NCBI GenBank assembly: GCA_036269915.1 | Contig: DATBDM010000118.1 | Span: 1-25,726, forward strand | From: DATBDM01 sp036269915 | GTDB taxonomy: Bacteria; Actinomycetota; Thermoleophilia; Solirubrobacterales; Solirubrobacteraceae | Reading direction: 5' to 3' | Length of the DNA stretch: 25,726 nucleotides | Shown: in pieces, positions 15,740 to 24,256 of the stretch | How positions within the stretch are numbered: the first letter of the stretch is position 1 | How the letters are laid out: every line of letters starts with the position of its first letter | Program-made: the position numbers and the translations under genes | The notes under the pieces: generated by a model | Told to the model about the DNA's origin: nothing | The model's input: the letters and a program-made list of their open reading frames with translations, nothing else | The model's database searches: none

Positions 15740-17379
15740 GCGGCGACCTCGCCGCGGCGCACGGCAAACGGGCCGAGCGCCAGCAGGTCGATCGGCGCCG
15801 AGCCGAAGCACTCGAGCGCGTCGCGGGGGTCGTCGACGATCGGGCGCCCAGCGGTGTTCAGACTCGTGTTGACCACCACGGGCACGCCGGTCCGCGCCTC
15901 GAAGCGGCCGAGCATGCCGGCCAGCAGCGGCTCCTCGGCGGGGTCGACGGTCTGCACGCGCGCGCTGCCGTCGACGTGCACGACGGCGGGGATCCGCTCG
16001 CGCCACCCGTCGCGCACGCGATGGACGAACAGCATGTGCGGCGACGGGAGCGGGCCGGCGCCGAAGATCTCGGCCGCCCGCTCGGCCAGCACCATCGGCG
16101 CGACGGGGCGGAACTGCTCGCGGCCCTTGATGTCGTTGAGCTTCGCCAGGTTGCCGCGCCGCCGCGGGTCGGCGAGCAGGGAGCGGTGCCCGAGCGCGCG
16201 CGGCCCGAACTCCGAGCGCCCCTGGAACCAGGCCACGACGCCGTTGGCGGCGAGTACCTCGGCCACCGTGTCGGCGATGTCGGCGGGCCGCTCGAAGGCG
16301 AGAGCCGCGGTGCGCAGGCGCTCGGCCAGGGCCGCCTCGTCCCACGTGCGCCCGAGCGCGGCGCTGCGCATCGCCCGCGGCCGGTCGCCCAGGTCACCCG
16401 CCACGCTCAGCGCGGCGCCGAGCGCTGTGCCCGCGTCGCCCGCCGCCGGCTGGACCCACACCCGCTCGAACGGGCCATCGCGCCACAGCCGCGAATTGGC
16501 CACGCAGTTGAGCGCGACGCCGCCCGCCAGCACGACGCCGGTGCAGCCGGTCGCGTCGTGCAGCCAGCGGGCGAGCTCCAGCACGACCTCCTCGAGGCGC
16601 TGCTGCACCGTGGCCGCGAGGTCGGCGTGCGCGGCCGTGAGCTCGGCGCCCGGCGCCAGCGCGGGGGCGTAGTCGCCGAAGTCCAGCGGCGCGACGCGGA
16701 ACCCGCCTGCGCCGTCGGCGGCGACGTGCTCGCGGAAGGCGTCGATGAACGCCGGGCTCCCGTAGCCGGCGAGCGCCATGACCTTGTACTCGTCGGAGGA
16801 GCGGCGGAAGCCGAGGTGAGCCGTGAGCTCCTCGTAGAGCAGCCCGAGCGAGTGCGGCAGCGCCTGCGCCGCGAGCACCTCGAGCGTCCCACCGGCGAAG
16901 CGGCCGGCCAGGTGCGACGTGCGCTCGCCGCGCCCGTCGAGCACGAGCACGCAGCACGGGTCGAGGCCGGAGGCGAACGTCGCCGACGCGGCGTGGGCGA
17001 CGTGGTGGGCCAGGAAGCGCACCCGCTGCGGGTCCAGCCCCGGCAGGCTCGTGCGCAGGAACAGCGGCGCCCGCTGCGCGAACAGCGTCCGCAGCCCTTC
17101 CCAGTTCGCGTCGGTGACGTCCGGTCCTGGCGCCGGCGCGAGCGCCGGGTCATAGGAGTAGGCGACCGCGTCGAGCTCGCGCGGCTCGAGGCCGGCCTCG
17201 GCCAGGCAGAACGCCATCGCCCCCTCGGGCAGCTCCCAGGTCGAGAAGGCCACCGGCGCCTTGCCGTGCTTGCGCCGGCTGAAGCGCTCCTCCTCCGCCG
17301 CGGCGACGATCTCGCCGTCGACCACGAGCGCCGCGGCCGGATCGTGGAAGACCGCGTTCACACCGAGCACGGCCGCCAT
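15736..17379 (-). CDS. NodU/CmcH-family O-carbamoyltransferase
   Basis: Carbamoyltransferases of this family transfer the carbamoyl group of carbamoyl phosphate, via carbamoyl-adenylate, to a hydroxyl, often of a sugar. The 547-residue protein begins GVNAVFHDPAAALVVDG and EEERFSRRKHGK (29-40). HHVAHAASA (125-133) supplies metal ligands of the N-terminal Kae1-like domain. GGVALNCVANSRL, FGPRALGHRSLLADPRR, KLNDIKGREQFRPVAPM and NTSLNTAGRPI are the expected C-terminal motifs. Length and motif set are normal. Between a TPP enzyme (3-nt gap) and the GT2-GmhB fusion (ATGA overlap), it probably carbamoylates a heptose or other sugar of the glycan, as in NodU-modified Nod factors. The acceptor is inferred only. 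Confidence 0.93.
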   Translation of the reverse strand: MAAVLGVNAVFHDPAAALVVDGEIVAAAEEERFSRRKHGKAPVAFSTWELPEGAMAFCLAEAGLEPRELDAVAYSYDPALAPAPGPDVTDANWEGLRTLFAQRAPLFLRTSLPGLDPQRVRFLAHHVAHAASATFASGLDPCCVLVLDGRGERTSHLAGRFAGGTLEVLAAQALPHSLGLLYEELTAHLGFRRSSDEYKVMALAGYGSPAFIDAFREHVAADGAGGFRVAPLDFGDYAPALAPGAELTAAHADLAATVQQRLEEVVLELARWLHDATGCTGVVLAGGVALNCVANSRLWRDGPFERVWVQPAAGDAGTALGAALSVAGDLGDRPRAMRSAALGRTWDEAALAERLRTAALAFERPADIADTVAEVLAANGVVAWFQGRSEFGPRALGHRSLLADPRRRGNLAKLNDIKGREQFRPVAPMVLAERAAEIFGAGPLPSPHMLFVHRVRDGWRERIPAVVHVDGSARVQTVDPAEEPLLAGMLGRFEARTGVPVVVNTSLNTAGRPIVDDPRDALECFGSAPIDLLALGPFAVRRGEVAA

Positions 17380-17382
17380 GGC

Positions 17383-19161
17383 TCAGCGCCGCTGCGGTGC
17401 GAGGCCGGCGGTGAGCTCGCGCAGGCTCTGGGCCACGACGCCGCGGGCGTCCGGGTCGCCCTTGAGCAGCGCCGTGGTCAGCGAGGCGGCCTCCTCGAAG
17501 GTGATGTGGGGCGGAAGCGGCGGCACGTCGGGGTCGACGACCGCCTCGAGCACCACGGGACGGTCGGCGCCGAGCGCCTCGCGCCACGCCGGCCCGACCT
17601 CGTCGGGAGCGTCGACCCGGATGCCCTTGAGGTCGAGCAGGCCGGCGTAGCGCGCGTAAGGGAAGTCGGGCAGGTCCTGCGACGCCGCGAACTTCGCGTC
17701 GCCGTGGGTCGCGCGCTGCTCCCAGGTGACGAAGTTGAGGTCGGCGTTGTTGAGCACGAGCACCACCAGGCGCGGGTCGGCCCATTCACGCCAGTACTTC
17801 GCGACGGTGATCAGCTCGCTGTTGCCGTTCATCTGCATCGCGCCGTCTCCGACAAGCGCGACGACCGGGCGATCGGGGTGCGCGAACTTGGCGGCGAGCG
17901 CGTAGGGCACGCCGGTCCCCATCGTCATGAGGTTGCCGGAGAGCGAGGCGAGCATCCCGGGGCGCAGGCGCACGTCGCGCGCGAACCAGGCGGTTGCCGT
18001 GCCGCAGTCGCAGGTGACGATCGCGTCACCGGGGAGGTTGTCGGAGAGCTCCCACAGGACCCGTTGCGGGTTCAGCGGGTCGGCCGGCTGCATGGCCCGC
18101 GCCTCGGTGACCTTCCACCACTCGCGCACCCATGCCTCGACGGTGTCGCGCCACACGCGCTCGAGCCGGCGCTCGATCATCGGCAGCAGCGCCCGCAGCG
18201 TCGCCGCGCTGTCGCCGATCAGGTTCACCTCGGTCGGGTAGCGCAGCCCCGCCTTGCGCGGGTCGACGTCGATCTGGATGCCGCGGGCGTCGCCCTCTCG
18301 GGGGAGGAAGTCGGGATAGGGGCAGCTCGAGCCGACGATCAGCAGCGCGTCGCAGCGGCGCATCAGCTTCCAGCTCGGCTTCGTCCCCAGCAGGCCGATC
18401 GCGCCGGTCACCCACGGCTCGTCGTCGGACAGCGCCGCCTTGCCGAGCAGGGCCTTGGCTGCGCCGGCGCCGAGGCGGTCGGCCAGCTCGGTCACCTCGT
18501 CGGTCGCGCCCAGCGCGCCCTGCCCGACGATGATGGCCGGCCGCTTGGCCGCGTTGAGGATGTCGGCCGCGCGGCGCAGGTCGGCTTCGCGCGGGACGAC
18601 CACCGGCGTGGTGAAGTCGGTGCTCGTGGGCCCGGAAGAGCGCCGCCCGTCGACCTCGACCTCCTGCAGGTCGTTGGGCACGATCAGGCACGTCACGGTG
18701 CGCTCGGCCAGCGCGATGCGCGCCGCGCGGTCGACCAGATGACGGACCTGCGCCGGATGCATCGCCGTCTGCACGTACTCGTGCGCGACGTCCTCGAGCA
18801 GGACGCCGAGGTCGACCTCCTGGTGGGAGTCGGTGCCGAGCAAGGTGCGCGGCTGCTGGCCGGCCAGCGCGAGCACCGGCTGGTGGTCGAGCTTCGCGTC
18901 GTAGAGGCCGTTGAGCGCGTGGATGGCGCCCGGGCCGGAGGTGACAAGGCACACGCCGAGGCCGCCGCCGAACTTCGCGTGCCCGCACGCCGCCAGCGCG
19001 GCGGCCTCCTCGTGGCGGGTCTGCACGAACCCGAACCGGTCCCCGGCGCGGCGTAGCGCGCTGGTGAACCCGTTGATGCCGTCACCGGGGTAGCCGTAGA
19101 TCGTCCGGACGCCCCAGAGCTCGAGCCGCTCGAGCATGACGTCGGCGACAGTCGGCTTCAT
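17383..19161 (-). CDS. thiamine-pyrophosphate-requiring enzyme, pyruvate oxidase/acetolactate synthase-like
   Basis: The 592-residue protein has the three-domain TPP-enzyme layout. The N-terminal PYR domain contains YGYPGDGING (22-31) and RHEEAAALAACGHA (49-62), with the conserved Glu that activates TPP at 51 or 52. The central FAD/NAD-like domain covers about 190-330. The C-terminal PP domain has GDGAMQMNGNSEL (438-450) and NN at 471-472, the TPP-Mg motif. Overall it resembles PoxB-type pyruvate oxidases more than acetolactate synthases, but the reaction is not fixed by motifs. It is the first gene of the heptose operon, 3 nt before the carbamoyltransferase. No Shine-Dalgarno lies close to the ATG; a promoter-like sequence lies about 35 nt upstream. 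Confidence 0.9.
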   Translation of the reverse strand: MKPTVADVMLERLELWGVRTIYGYPGDGINGFTSALRRAGDRFGFVQTRHEEAAALAACGHAKFGGGLGVCLVTSGPGAIHALNGLYDAKLDHQPVLALAGQQPRTLLGTDSHQEVDLGVLLEDVAHEYVQTAMHPAQVRHLVDRAARIALAERTVTCLIVPNDLQEVEVDGRRSSGPTSTDFTTPVVVPREADLRRAADILNAAKRPAIIVGQGALGATDEVTELADRLGAGAAKALLGKAALSDDEPWVTGAIGLLGTKPSWKLMRRCDALLIVGSSCPYPDFLPREGDARGIQIDVDPRKAGLRYPTEVNLIGDSAATLRALLPMIERRLERVWRDTVEAWVREWWKVTEARAMQPADPLNPQRVLWELSDNLPGDAIVTCDCGTATAWFARDVRLRPGMLASLSGNLMTMGTGVPYALAAKFAHPDRPVVALVGDGAMQMNGNSELITVAKYWREWADPRLVVLVLNNADLNFVTWEQRATHGDAKFAASQDLPDFPYARYAGLLDLKGIRVDAPDEVGPAWREALGADRPVVLEAVVDPDVPPLPPHITFEEAASLTTALLKGDPDARGVVAQSLRELTAGLAPQRR

Positions 19162-19188
19162 CGCCAGGTCTGGGGGAGCCTCCGCATG

Positions 19189-19200
19189 AGAAGTGCTTCT
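19189..19200. promoter_or_regulatory. 12-bp dyad overlapping the putative -10, possible operator
   Basis: AGAAG-TG-CTTCT is an inverted repeat with 5-bp arms and a 2-nt centre. It lies over the -10 region and expected transcription start of the TPP-enzyme/heptose operon, where a repressor could act. It might equally be chance; no known regulator site is recognised. Confidence 0.25.
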
Positions 19201-19223
19201 AGGCCCGGAGCGCTCGGCGTCAA
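19196..19223 (-). promoter_or_regulatory. candidate housekeeping-type promoter of the heptose glycan operon
   Basis: Read on the minus strand, TTGACG (19223-19218) and TAGAAG (19201-19196) are separated by 16 nt and would start transcription about 28 nt before the TPP-enzyme ATG. The -35-like element lies in a tandem duplication GTTGACGC GTTGACGC (19232-19217), giving two possible -35 hexamers. The -10 match is imperfect, so this is a candidate only. Confidence 0.4.
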
Positions 19224-19419
19224 CGCGTCAACACGGCGGCTCGTGCGGCCAGTGGTGCGGTACGTTCGAGCGGCGTGTGCCTGCGCGTCAGCTCGCAGGA
19301 GGTCTCCTCGCCGTGCGCCTGGATGGCCGCGAAGGCGACCAGCGTGCTGATGTCAGCGGGAAGGCGACGAAGAAGACGCGCCGAGGGCGAGCGAGACCTG
19401 GAGGGATCGGTCGACCGCG

Positions 19420-19683
19420 TCAGACGAACTGCTCGTCGACGTAGCACCAGCGCCAGTCCTCGCCCGGCTCGAACGAGCGAACGATCGCGTGGCCGACCGC
19501 GTGAGCGTGCCGGCGCGCGTGGCGGTTGGGCGAGGAGTCGCAGCAGCCCACGTGCCCGCAGGTCAGGCACAGCCGCAGGTGGACCCACGGCGAGCCGATG
19601 CGCAGGCACTCCTCGCAGCCCGTGGCCGGTGGGCGGACCGGTCGGATCTGCGCCAGATGCGGACAGGGGGCTGCGGGAACCAC
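19420..19683 (-). CDS. small UBP-type zinc-finger protein
   Basis: The 87-residue protein is essentially one ZnF-UBP domain. It has CPHL near residue 7, GCEEC (22-26), LCLTCGHVGCCDSS (38-51), and HARRHAHAVGHAIV (55-68), giving the Cys/His spacing of the fold. A WRWCYVDEQ end is typical of bacterial stand-alone members. In eukaryotes this domain binds the ubiquitin C-terminus; the bacterial role is unknown. The GTG start at 19683 is 11 nt after the Hsp20 stop with no good Shine-Dalgarno, so expression probably depends on translation of the Hsp20 gene. The pairing with a small heat-shock protein suggests a stress or protein-quality role, which is inference. Confidence 0.85.
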   Translation of the reverse strand: MVPAAPCPHLAQIRPVRPPATGCEECLRIGSPWVHLRLCLTCGHVGCCDSSPNRHARRHAHAVGHAIVRSFEPGEDWRWCYVDEQFV

Positions 19684-19694
19684 AGGGGCGTCGG

Positions 19695-20144
19695 TCAGCT
19701 CCCGGATGAGCCTTCGATCTGCCGCGGCTGCTCGTCGCCGCCGGCGATCTCGATTCTGTGTGGCTTGAGCGACTCCGGCTTGGCCAGCCGCAGCGTGAGG
19801 ACGCCGCGGCCCAGCGTGGCCTCGATCGCGGTGGGATCGAGCCCGCGCACGACGCGCAGGCTGCGCTCGAAGCGGCCGAACGCGCGCTCGACGCGCCGGA
19901 CCTCGGCCTGGTCGTTGGCCGCGTAGGGGAACGGGCGCTCGCCGCGCACGGTGAGCACGTCGTTCTCGAGCTCGATGTCGAGCTGCTCCCCGCTCAGTCC
20001 GGGGACGTCCAAGTACACGGTGACCGCCTCCTCGTCGACGATCACGTCGGCCGGCGGGACGAACGGCGCCACCCGGTTCTCATTCGTGAACACGCGGTTG
20101 AGGTCGCGCAGCCAGGGGGCGGTGGGCTCTACGATCGTCGTCAT
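19695..20144 (-). CDS. Hsp20/alpha-crystallin small heat-shock protein
   Basis: A 149-residue ATP-independent chaperone of the small heat-shock family that holds unfolding proteins in large oligomers. The alpha-crystallin domain covers about 32-122. PADVIVDEEAVTVYLDVPGL (31-50) is its first strand set, LTVRGER (64-70) follows, and the signature GRGVLTLRLAKPE (112-124) closes the domain. The short N-terminal arm and C-terminal tail are ordinary; no clear I-x-I motif is seen beyond HRIEIAG. The start is ATG 20144, preceded at 8 nt by GAGGT. The 140-nt region to the divergent OTC-like gene contains no HrcA CIRCE or HspR HAIR element that I can recognise. Confidence 0.93.
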   Translation of the reverse strand: MTTIVEPTAPWLRDLNRVFTNENRVAPFVPPADVIVDEEAVTVYLDVPGLSGEQLDIELENDVLTVRGERPFPYAANDQAEVRRVERAFGRFERSLRVVRGLDPTAIEATLGRGVLTLRLAKPESLKPHRIEIAGGDEQPRQIEGSSGS

Positions 20145-20284
20145 TCGGGTCTACCTCGCTCGTCGCGGACGGATCTGCATGCCGAGGTAGGCCGGGCCTC
20201 GAACCGCGCAACACCGGCGTCCGGCGTTCAGGTGCGCCGCCACAGGACTTCCCTGCGCGCCCGAGCGGCCTATCCGCTCGTGGG

Positions 20285-21264
20285 ATGGTGATCGCCACCA
20301 ACCCCGTGCCGGAGACCTGGGCGGCGACGAGCCCTGCCGACTGGCCCCCGCACCTGCTGTGCGCGGCCGACCTCCCGTGCACCGCGCTGACCGCGACGCT
20401 CGACCTCGCGGCCGCGATGAAGCGCGACTCGTCGGCCTGGCGGGGTGCTCTGGGCGGGCAGACGCTGGCGTGCTTCTTCGACCCGCCCACCACCGGGATG
20501 ACCGTGGCCACCGGCACCGCGGCCGACTGGCTCGGGATGCTGCCGATCGTCCTGCCGCGCGACGAGCTCGGCCTCGACGACGACGACACGACCGAGGACA
20601 TGGCGCGGGCGCTGTCGACGACCGCCGCGGCGCTGTTCGCCCACACGGTTCCCCACCGGGTGCTGCGGCAGATCGCGGCGGCCGCGACCGTGCCGCTGGT
20701 CAACGGCAAGTCCGACCAGCACCGGCCCTGTCAGGCGGTGGCCGACCTGCTCACGCTGCGCGAGCGCTTCGGCGCGCTCGAGGGCGTGGCGCTCGCCTTC
20801 GTCGGCGACGCGCACAACGAGACCGTGCACTCGCTGGTGGAGGCAGGCGCGCTGGCGGGGATGGACGTCCGGATCTGCTGCCCGCCCGACTGCCGGCCCG
20901 ACCGGCTGGTGGAGCTCGGCGCGCGGATGATCGCCGACATGCACGACGCGCGGCTGACGGTCACCGACGACGTCGCGGACGGGGTGCGGGGCGCCAACGC
21001 GGTCTATACGCACGCCTGGTCGGTGACCGACGGCGACGGGCGCCGGCGCCTGCGCAGCTACCAGGTCGGGCTCGACGTGATGCGGCTGGCCGACCCGCAC
21101 GCGGTGTTCATGCACTGCCTGCCGGCGCACCGCGGCATGGAGGTTCACGCCCGGATCCTCGACGGCCGCCGCTCGGTGGTGTGGGAGCAGGCGGCCAACC
21201 GTCTGCCCGCCGAGCAGGCGCTGCTCTACTCGCTGATCACGGCGCAACAGGCGAGGGACGCCCG

Positions 21265-21268
<4 letters not shown>
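20285..21268 (+). CDS. ornithine/aspartate carbamoyltransferase-fold protein with degenerate active site
   Basis: The 327-residue protein has the overall layout of ornithine carbamoyltransferase and keeps the late motifs FMHCLPAHRG (275-284, with HCLP) and EQAANRL (301-307, with Arg306). The carbamoyl-phosphate site is not kept. The STRTR motif is replaced by PTTGMT (68-73). The Arg of the GRM motif is replaced within ARALSTTAA (107-115). HPCQ reads RPCQ (147-150), after a His. The ornithine motif DxWxSMG is replaced by YTHAWSVTDG (241-250). It is probably not a working ArgF and may bind another ligand or be regulatory. It is divergent from Hsp20, and its TGA overlaps the zwf TTG start, suggesting coupled translation. 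Family assignment is firm; function is unknown. Confidence 0.85.
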
Positions 21269-22800
<1,532 letters not shown>

Positions 22801-22806
22801 GCCCGC

Positions 22807-23877
22807 GTGCCCGCGCCGGAGACCCTGTCCTGGAGCGCGCCGAGCACGACGCCGGCCGAGATCGAGGCGGCGTTGCGCCGCTTGCTGATCCGCTGCCACG
22901 ACCAGGCGGGCGCGTGCATTCCGGCGCGCGTGCTCAACCTGATCTGTGTGGTCGACCGCACCATGAGCGGGGCGATCGCCCAGCGCCTCACGCAGGCCGG
23001 CCGCTACCACGCGTCACGCACGATCCTCTGCGCCGTCGAGCCCGGCCGCCGCACGATCGGCGCGGTCGCCGCGCTCGGGATCGCATTCCCCCGGCCGCGC
23101 GGCGACTTCGCGCTGCTGCGCGAGAGCATCACGCTCGAGATCGGCGAGCGGCATCTGCCGCATCTCGACACGATCGTCGACCCGCTGGTGGTCAGCGACC
23201 TGCCGACGGTGCTGTGGTGCGCCCAGGCCCACGAGGAGGCGGTGCGGGCGCTGCTGCCGCTGACCCAGGCCGTACTGCTCGACTCCTCCGACGTCACGGA
23301 CGCGTTGGATGCGCTCGACCGCGCGCGGAAGCTGCTGCGCACCGTCGAGGTGGTCGACCTCGCCTGGCTGCGGTCGACGCCGTGGCGCGAGCGCATCGCC
23401 GCCGCGTTCGACCTCCCGCACCGGCGCCGGGAGCTGCCGGGCCTGTCCGCCGTGACCGTGCGCCACCACGCCGACTCGGCGGTCGCTGGGCTGCTGCTGC
23501 TCGGCTGGCTGGGCTCGCGTCTGCGCTGGCATATGGAGGCGCTGCGCGGTGACGCGCAGGCGCTCAGCGGCGACGCCTGGGGCGCGGCGGGGGCGATCCG
23601 GCTCACGCTGATGTCCGACGAGCACCAGCCCGTCCGCGGCCTCGCCGGGGTGGCGCTGGAGACCCGCTCCGGCTGGCGCTTCTCGCTCGACCGCGGCCCG
23701 GGCGGCCTCCACGCCGCCGAGCGTGAGCCTGGCGGCCGACAGCGCAGCTGGACGGTACTCGGCGCGAGCCGCGGCGAGCCGGGCATCCTCGGTGACGGCA
23801 TCCGCCATGCGCTGTTGCGCGATCATGCGTTCGGGGCCGCCGCGCGGGAGGCGGTCCGCCTCGCCGGGGCGGCCTGA
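22807..23877 (+). CDS. opcA: glucose-6-phosphate dehydrogenase assembly protein OpcA
   Basis: OpcA binds and activates glucose-6-phosphate dehydrogenase in actinobacteria and cyanobacteria; it has no known catalytic site. The 356-residue protein shows the expected N-terminal domain with RVLNLICVV (about 41-49), the SDLPTVLWCAQ segment (about 129-139), and LGWLGSRLRW in the C-terminal half. These are hallmark stretches of the family. The GTG start is 6 nt after the zwf stop, so the two should be co-translated. The zwf-opcA order is the usual one; tal and pgi, which often accompany them, are absent here. Confidence 0.93.
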   Translation: MPAPETLSWSAPSTTPAEIEAALRRLLIRCHDQAGACIPARVLNLICVVDRTMSGAIAQRLTQAGRYHASRTILCAVEPGRRTIGAVAALGIAFPRPRGDFALLRESITLEIGERHLPHLDTIVDPLVVSDLPTVLWCAQAHEEAVRALLPLTQAVLLDSSDVTDALDALDRARKLLRTVEVVDLAWLRSTPWRERIAAAFDLPHRRRELPGLSAVTVRHHADSAVAGLLLLGWLGSRLRWHMEALRGDAQALSGDAWGAAGAIRLTLMSDEHQPVRGLAGVALETRSGWRFSLDRGPGGLHAAEREPGGRQRSWTVLGASRGEPGILGDGIRHALLRDHAFGAAAREAVRLAGAA

Positions 23878-23881
23878 CCGT

Positions 23882-24063
23882 TCAGCCGGCGGCCGGCTCG
23901 GCCAGCGGCAAGGCGGACTCCTCGGCCTCGCGCGACGCCCGCGCGGCGTAGCGCGTCGTCAGCCAGCGCGCGAGCGGGAGGTAGCGCTGCACGAGCTCGT
24001 CGCGGGCGGCCGCCGCCGCGAGCGGCGATACCGGTCGAACAGGGTCACGTCCGGGTGTGCCAT
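23882..24063 (-). pseudogene. truncated and frameshifted sigma-70 (SigB/SigF-type) remnant
   Basis: An ATG at 24063 opens a frame reading MAHPDVTLFDRYRRS, like the N-terminus of stress/sporulation-type sigma factors in this group. A shift within the GGCGGCGGCCGCC tract (about 24008-24025) moves to the frame AARDELVQRYLPLARWLTTRY, a close match to the start of sigma region 1.2/2.1. After RYAARASREAEE the similarity fades and the frame stops at 23882. Region 2.2 onward is absent, so even with the shift repaired only about 60 residues would be made. It abuts opcA tail to tail (4-nt gap). It could instead be a real small protein; the pseudogene reading is inferred from motif resemblance. Confidence 0.5.
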
Positions 24064-24134
24064 CCCACGACGGGTAGGCCCGCGCACATGTGCTCCAACC
24101 CCGGCGATCGGGCCAGGCCGCGTTACGGTCAGAC

Positions 24135-24159
24135 CATCCCCGCGGCTGGAGCGGGGATG
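24135..24159. repeat. perfect 9-bp-stem hairpin, resembling a type I-E CRISPR repeat core but single copy
   Basis: CATCCCCGC and GCGGGGATG pair perfectly around a 7-nt loop GGCTGGA, followed by AACGC. The CCCCGC...GCGGGGATGAAC pattern is like type I-E repeats, but the loop is longer than their usual one and no second copy or cas gene is seen. There is no T-tract, so it is not a standard terminator. Confidence 0.5.
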
Positions 24160-24244
24160 AACGCATACGTGCGCTCCTTGCGGTCTTTTCGCCCCGCACG
24201 GTGCGGACTCTGCTTCACACACCTCGCCCACCGGGTAAGCCATG

Positions 24245-24256
24245 GTCAACGTTGAC
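24245..24256. promoter_or_regulatory. 12-bp perfect palindrome GTCAACGTTGAC, possible operator
   Basis: The palindrome contains TTGAC and is followed by G, giving a -35-like TTGACG at 24252-24257, but no acceptable -10 hexamer follows at 16-18 nt. It lies about 130 nt before the sigma-factor start, a sensible place for a dimeric regulator. Function is inferred from symmetry only. Confidence 0.3.

Noticed and set aside
15976..19056. A plus-strand open frame of about 1026 codons antisense to the carbamoyltransferase and TPP-enzyme genes
   Set aside because: Composition is Arg/Gly/Ala/His-rich with no family motif, and the opposite strand encodes two well-conserved enzymes. It is a GC-bias artefact, as are similar long antisense frames at 9148-10692, 12214-13650 and 14189-16672.
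20145..20284. CIRCE or HAIR heat-shock operator upstream of Hsp20
   Set aside because: Neither the TTAGCACTC/GAGTGCTAA nor the CTTGAGT/ACTCAAG pattern is present.
23884..23898. Terminator hairpin after opcA (AGCCGG-CGG-CCGGCT)
   Set aside because: A six-bp GC stem without a T-tract, within a region where GC palindromes are common by chance; too weak to annotate.
24135..24159. CRISPR array
   Set aside because: Only one repeat-like hairpin, no spacers or second copy, no cas genes, and a loop longer than in type I-E repeats.
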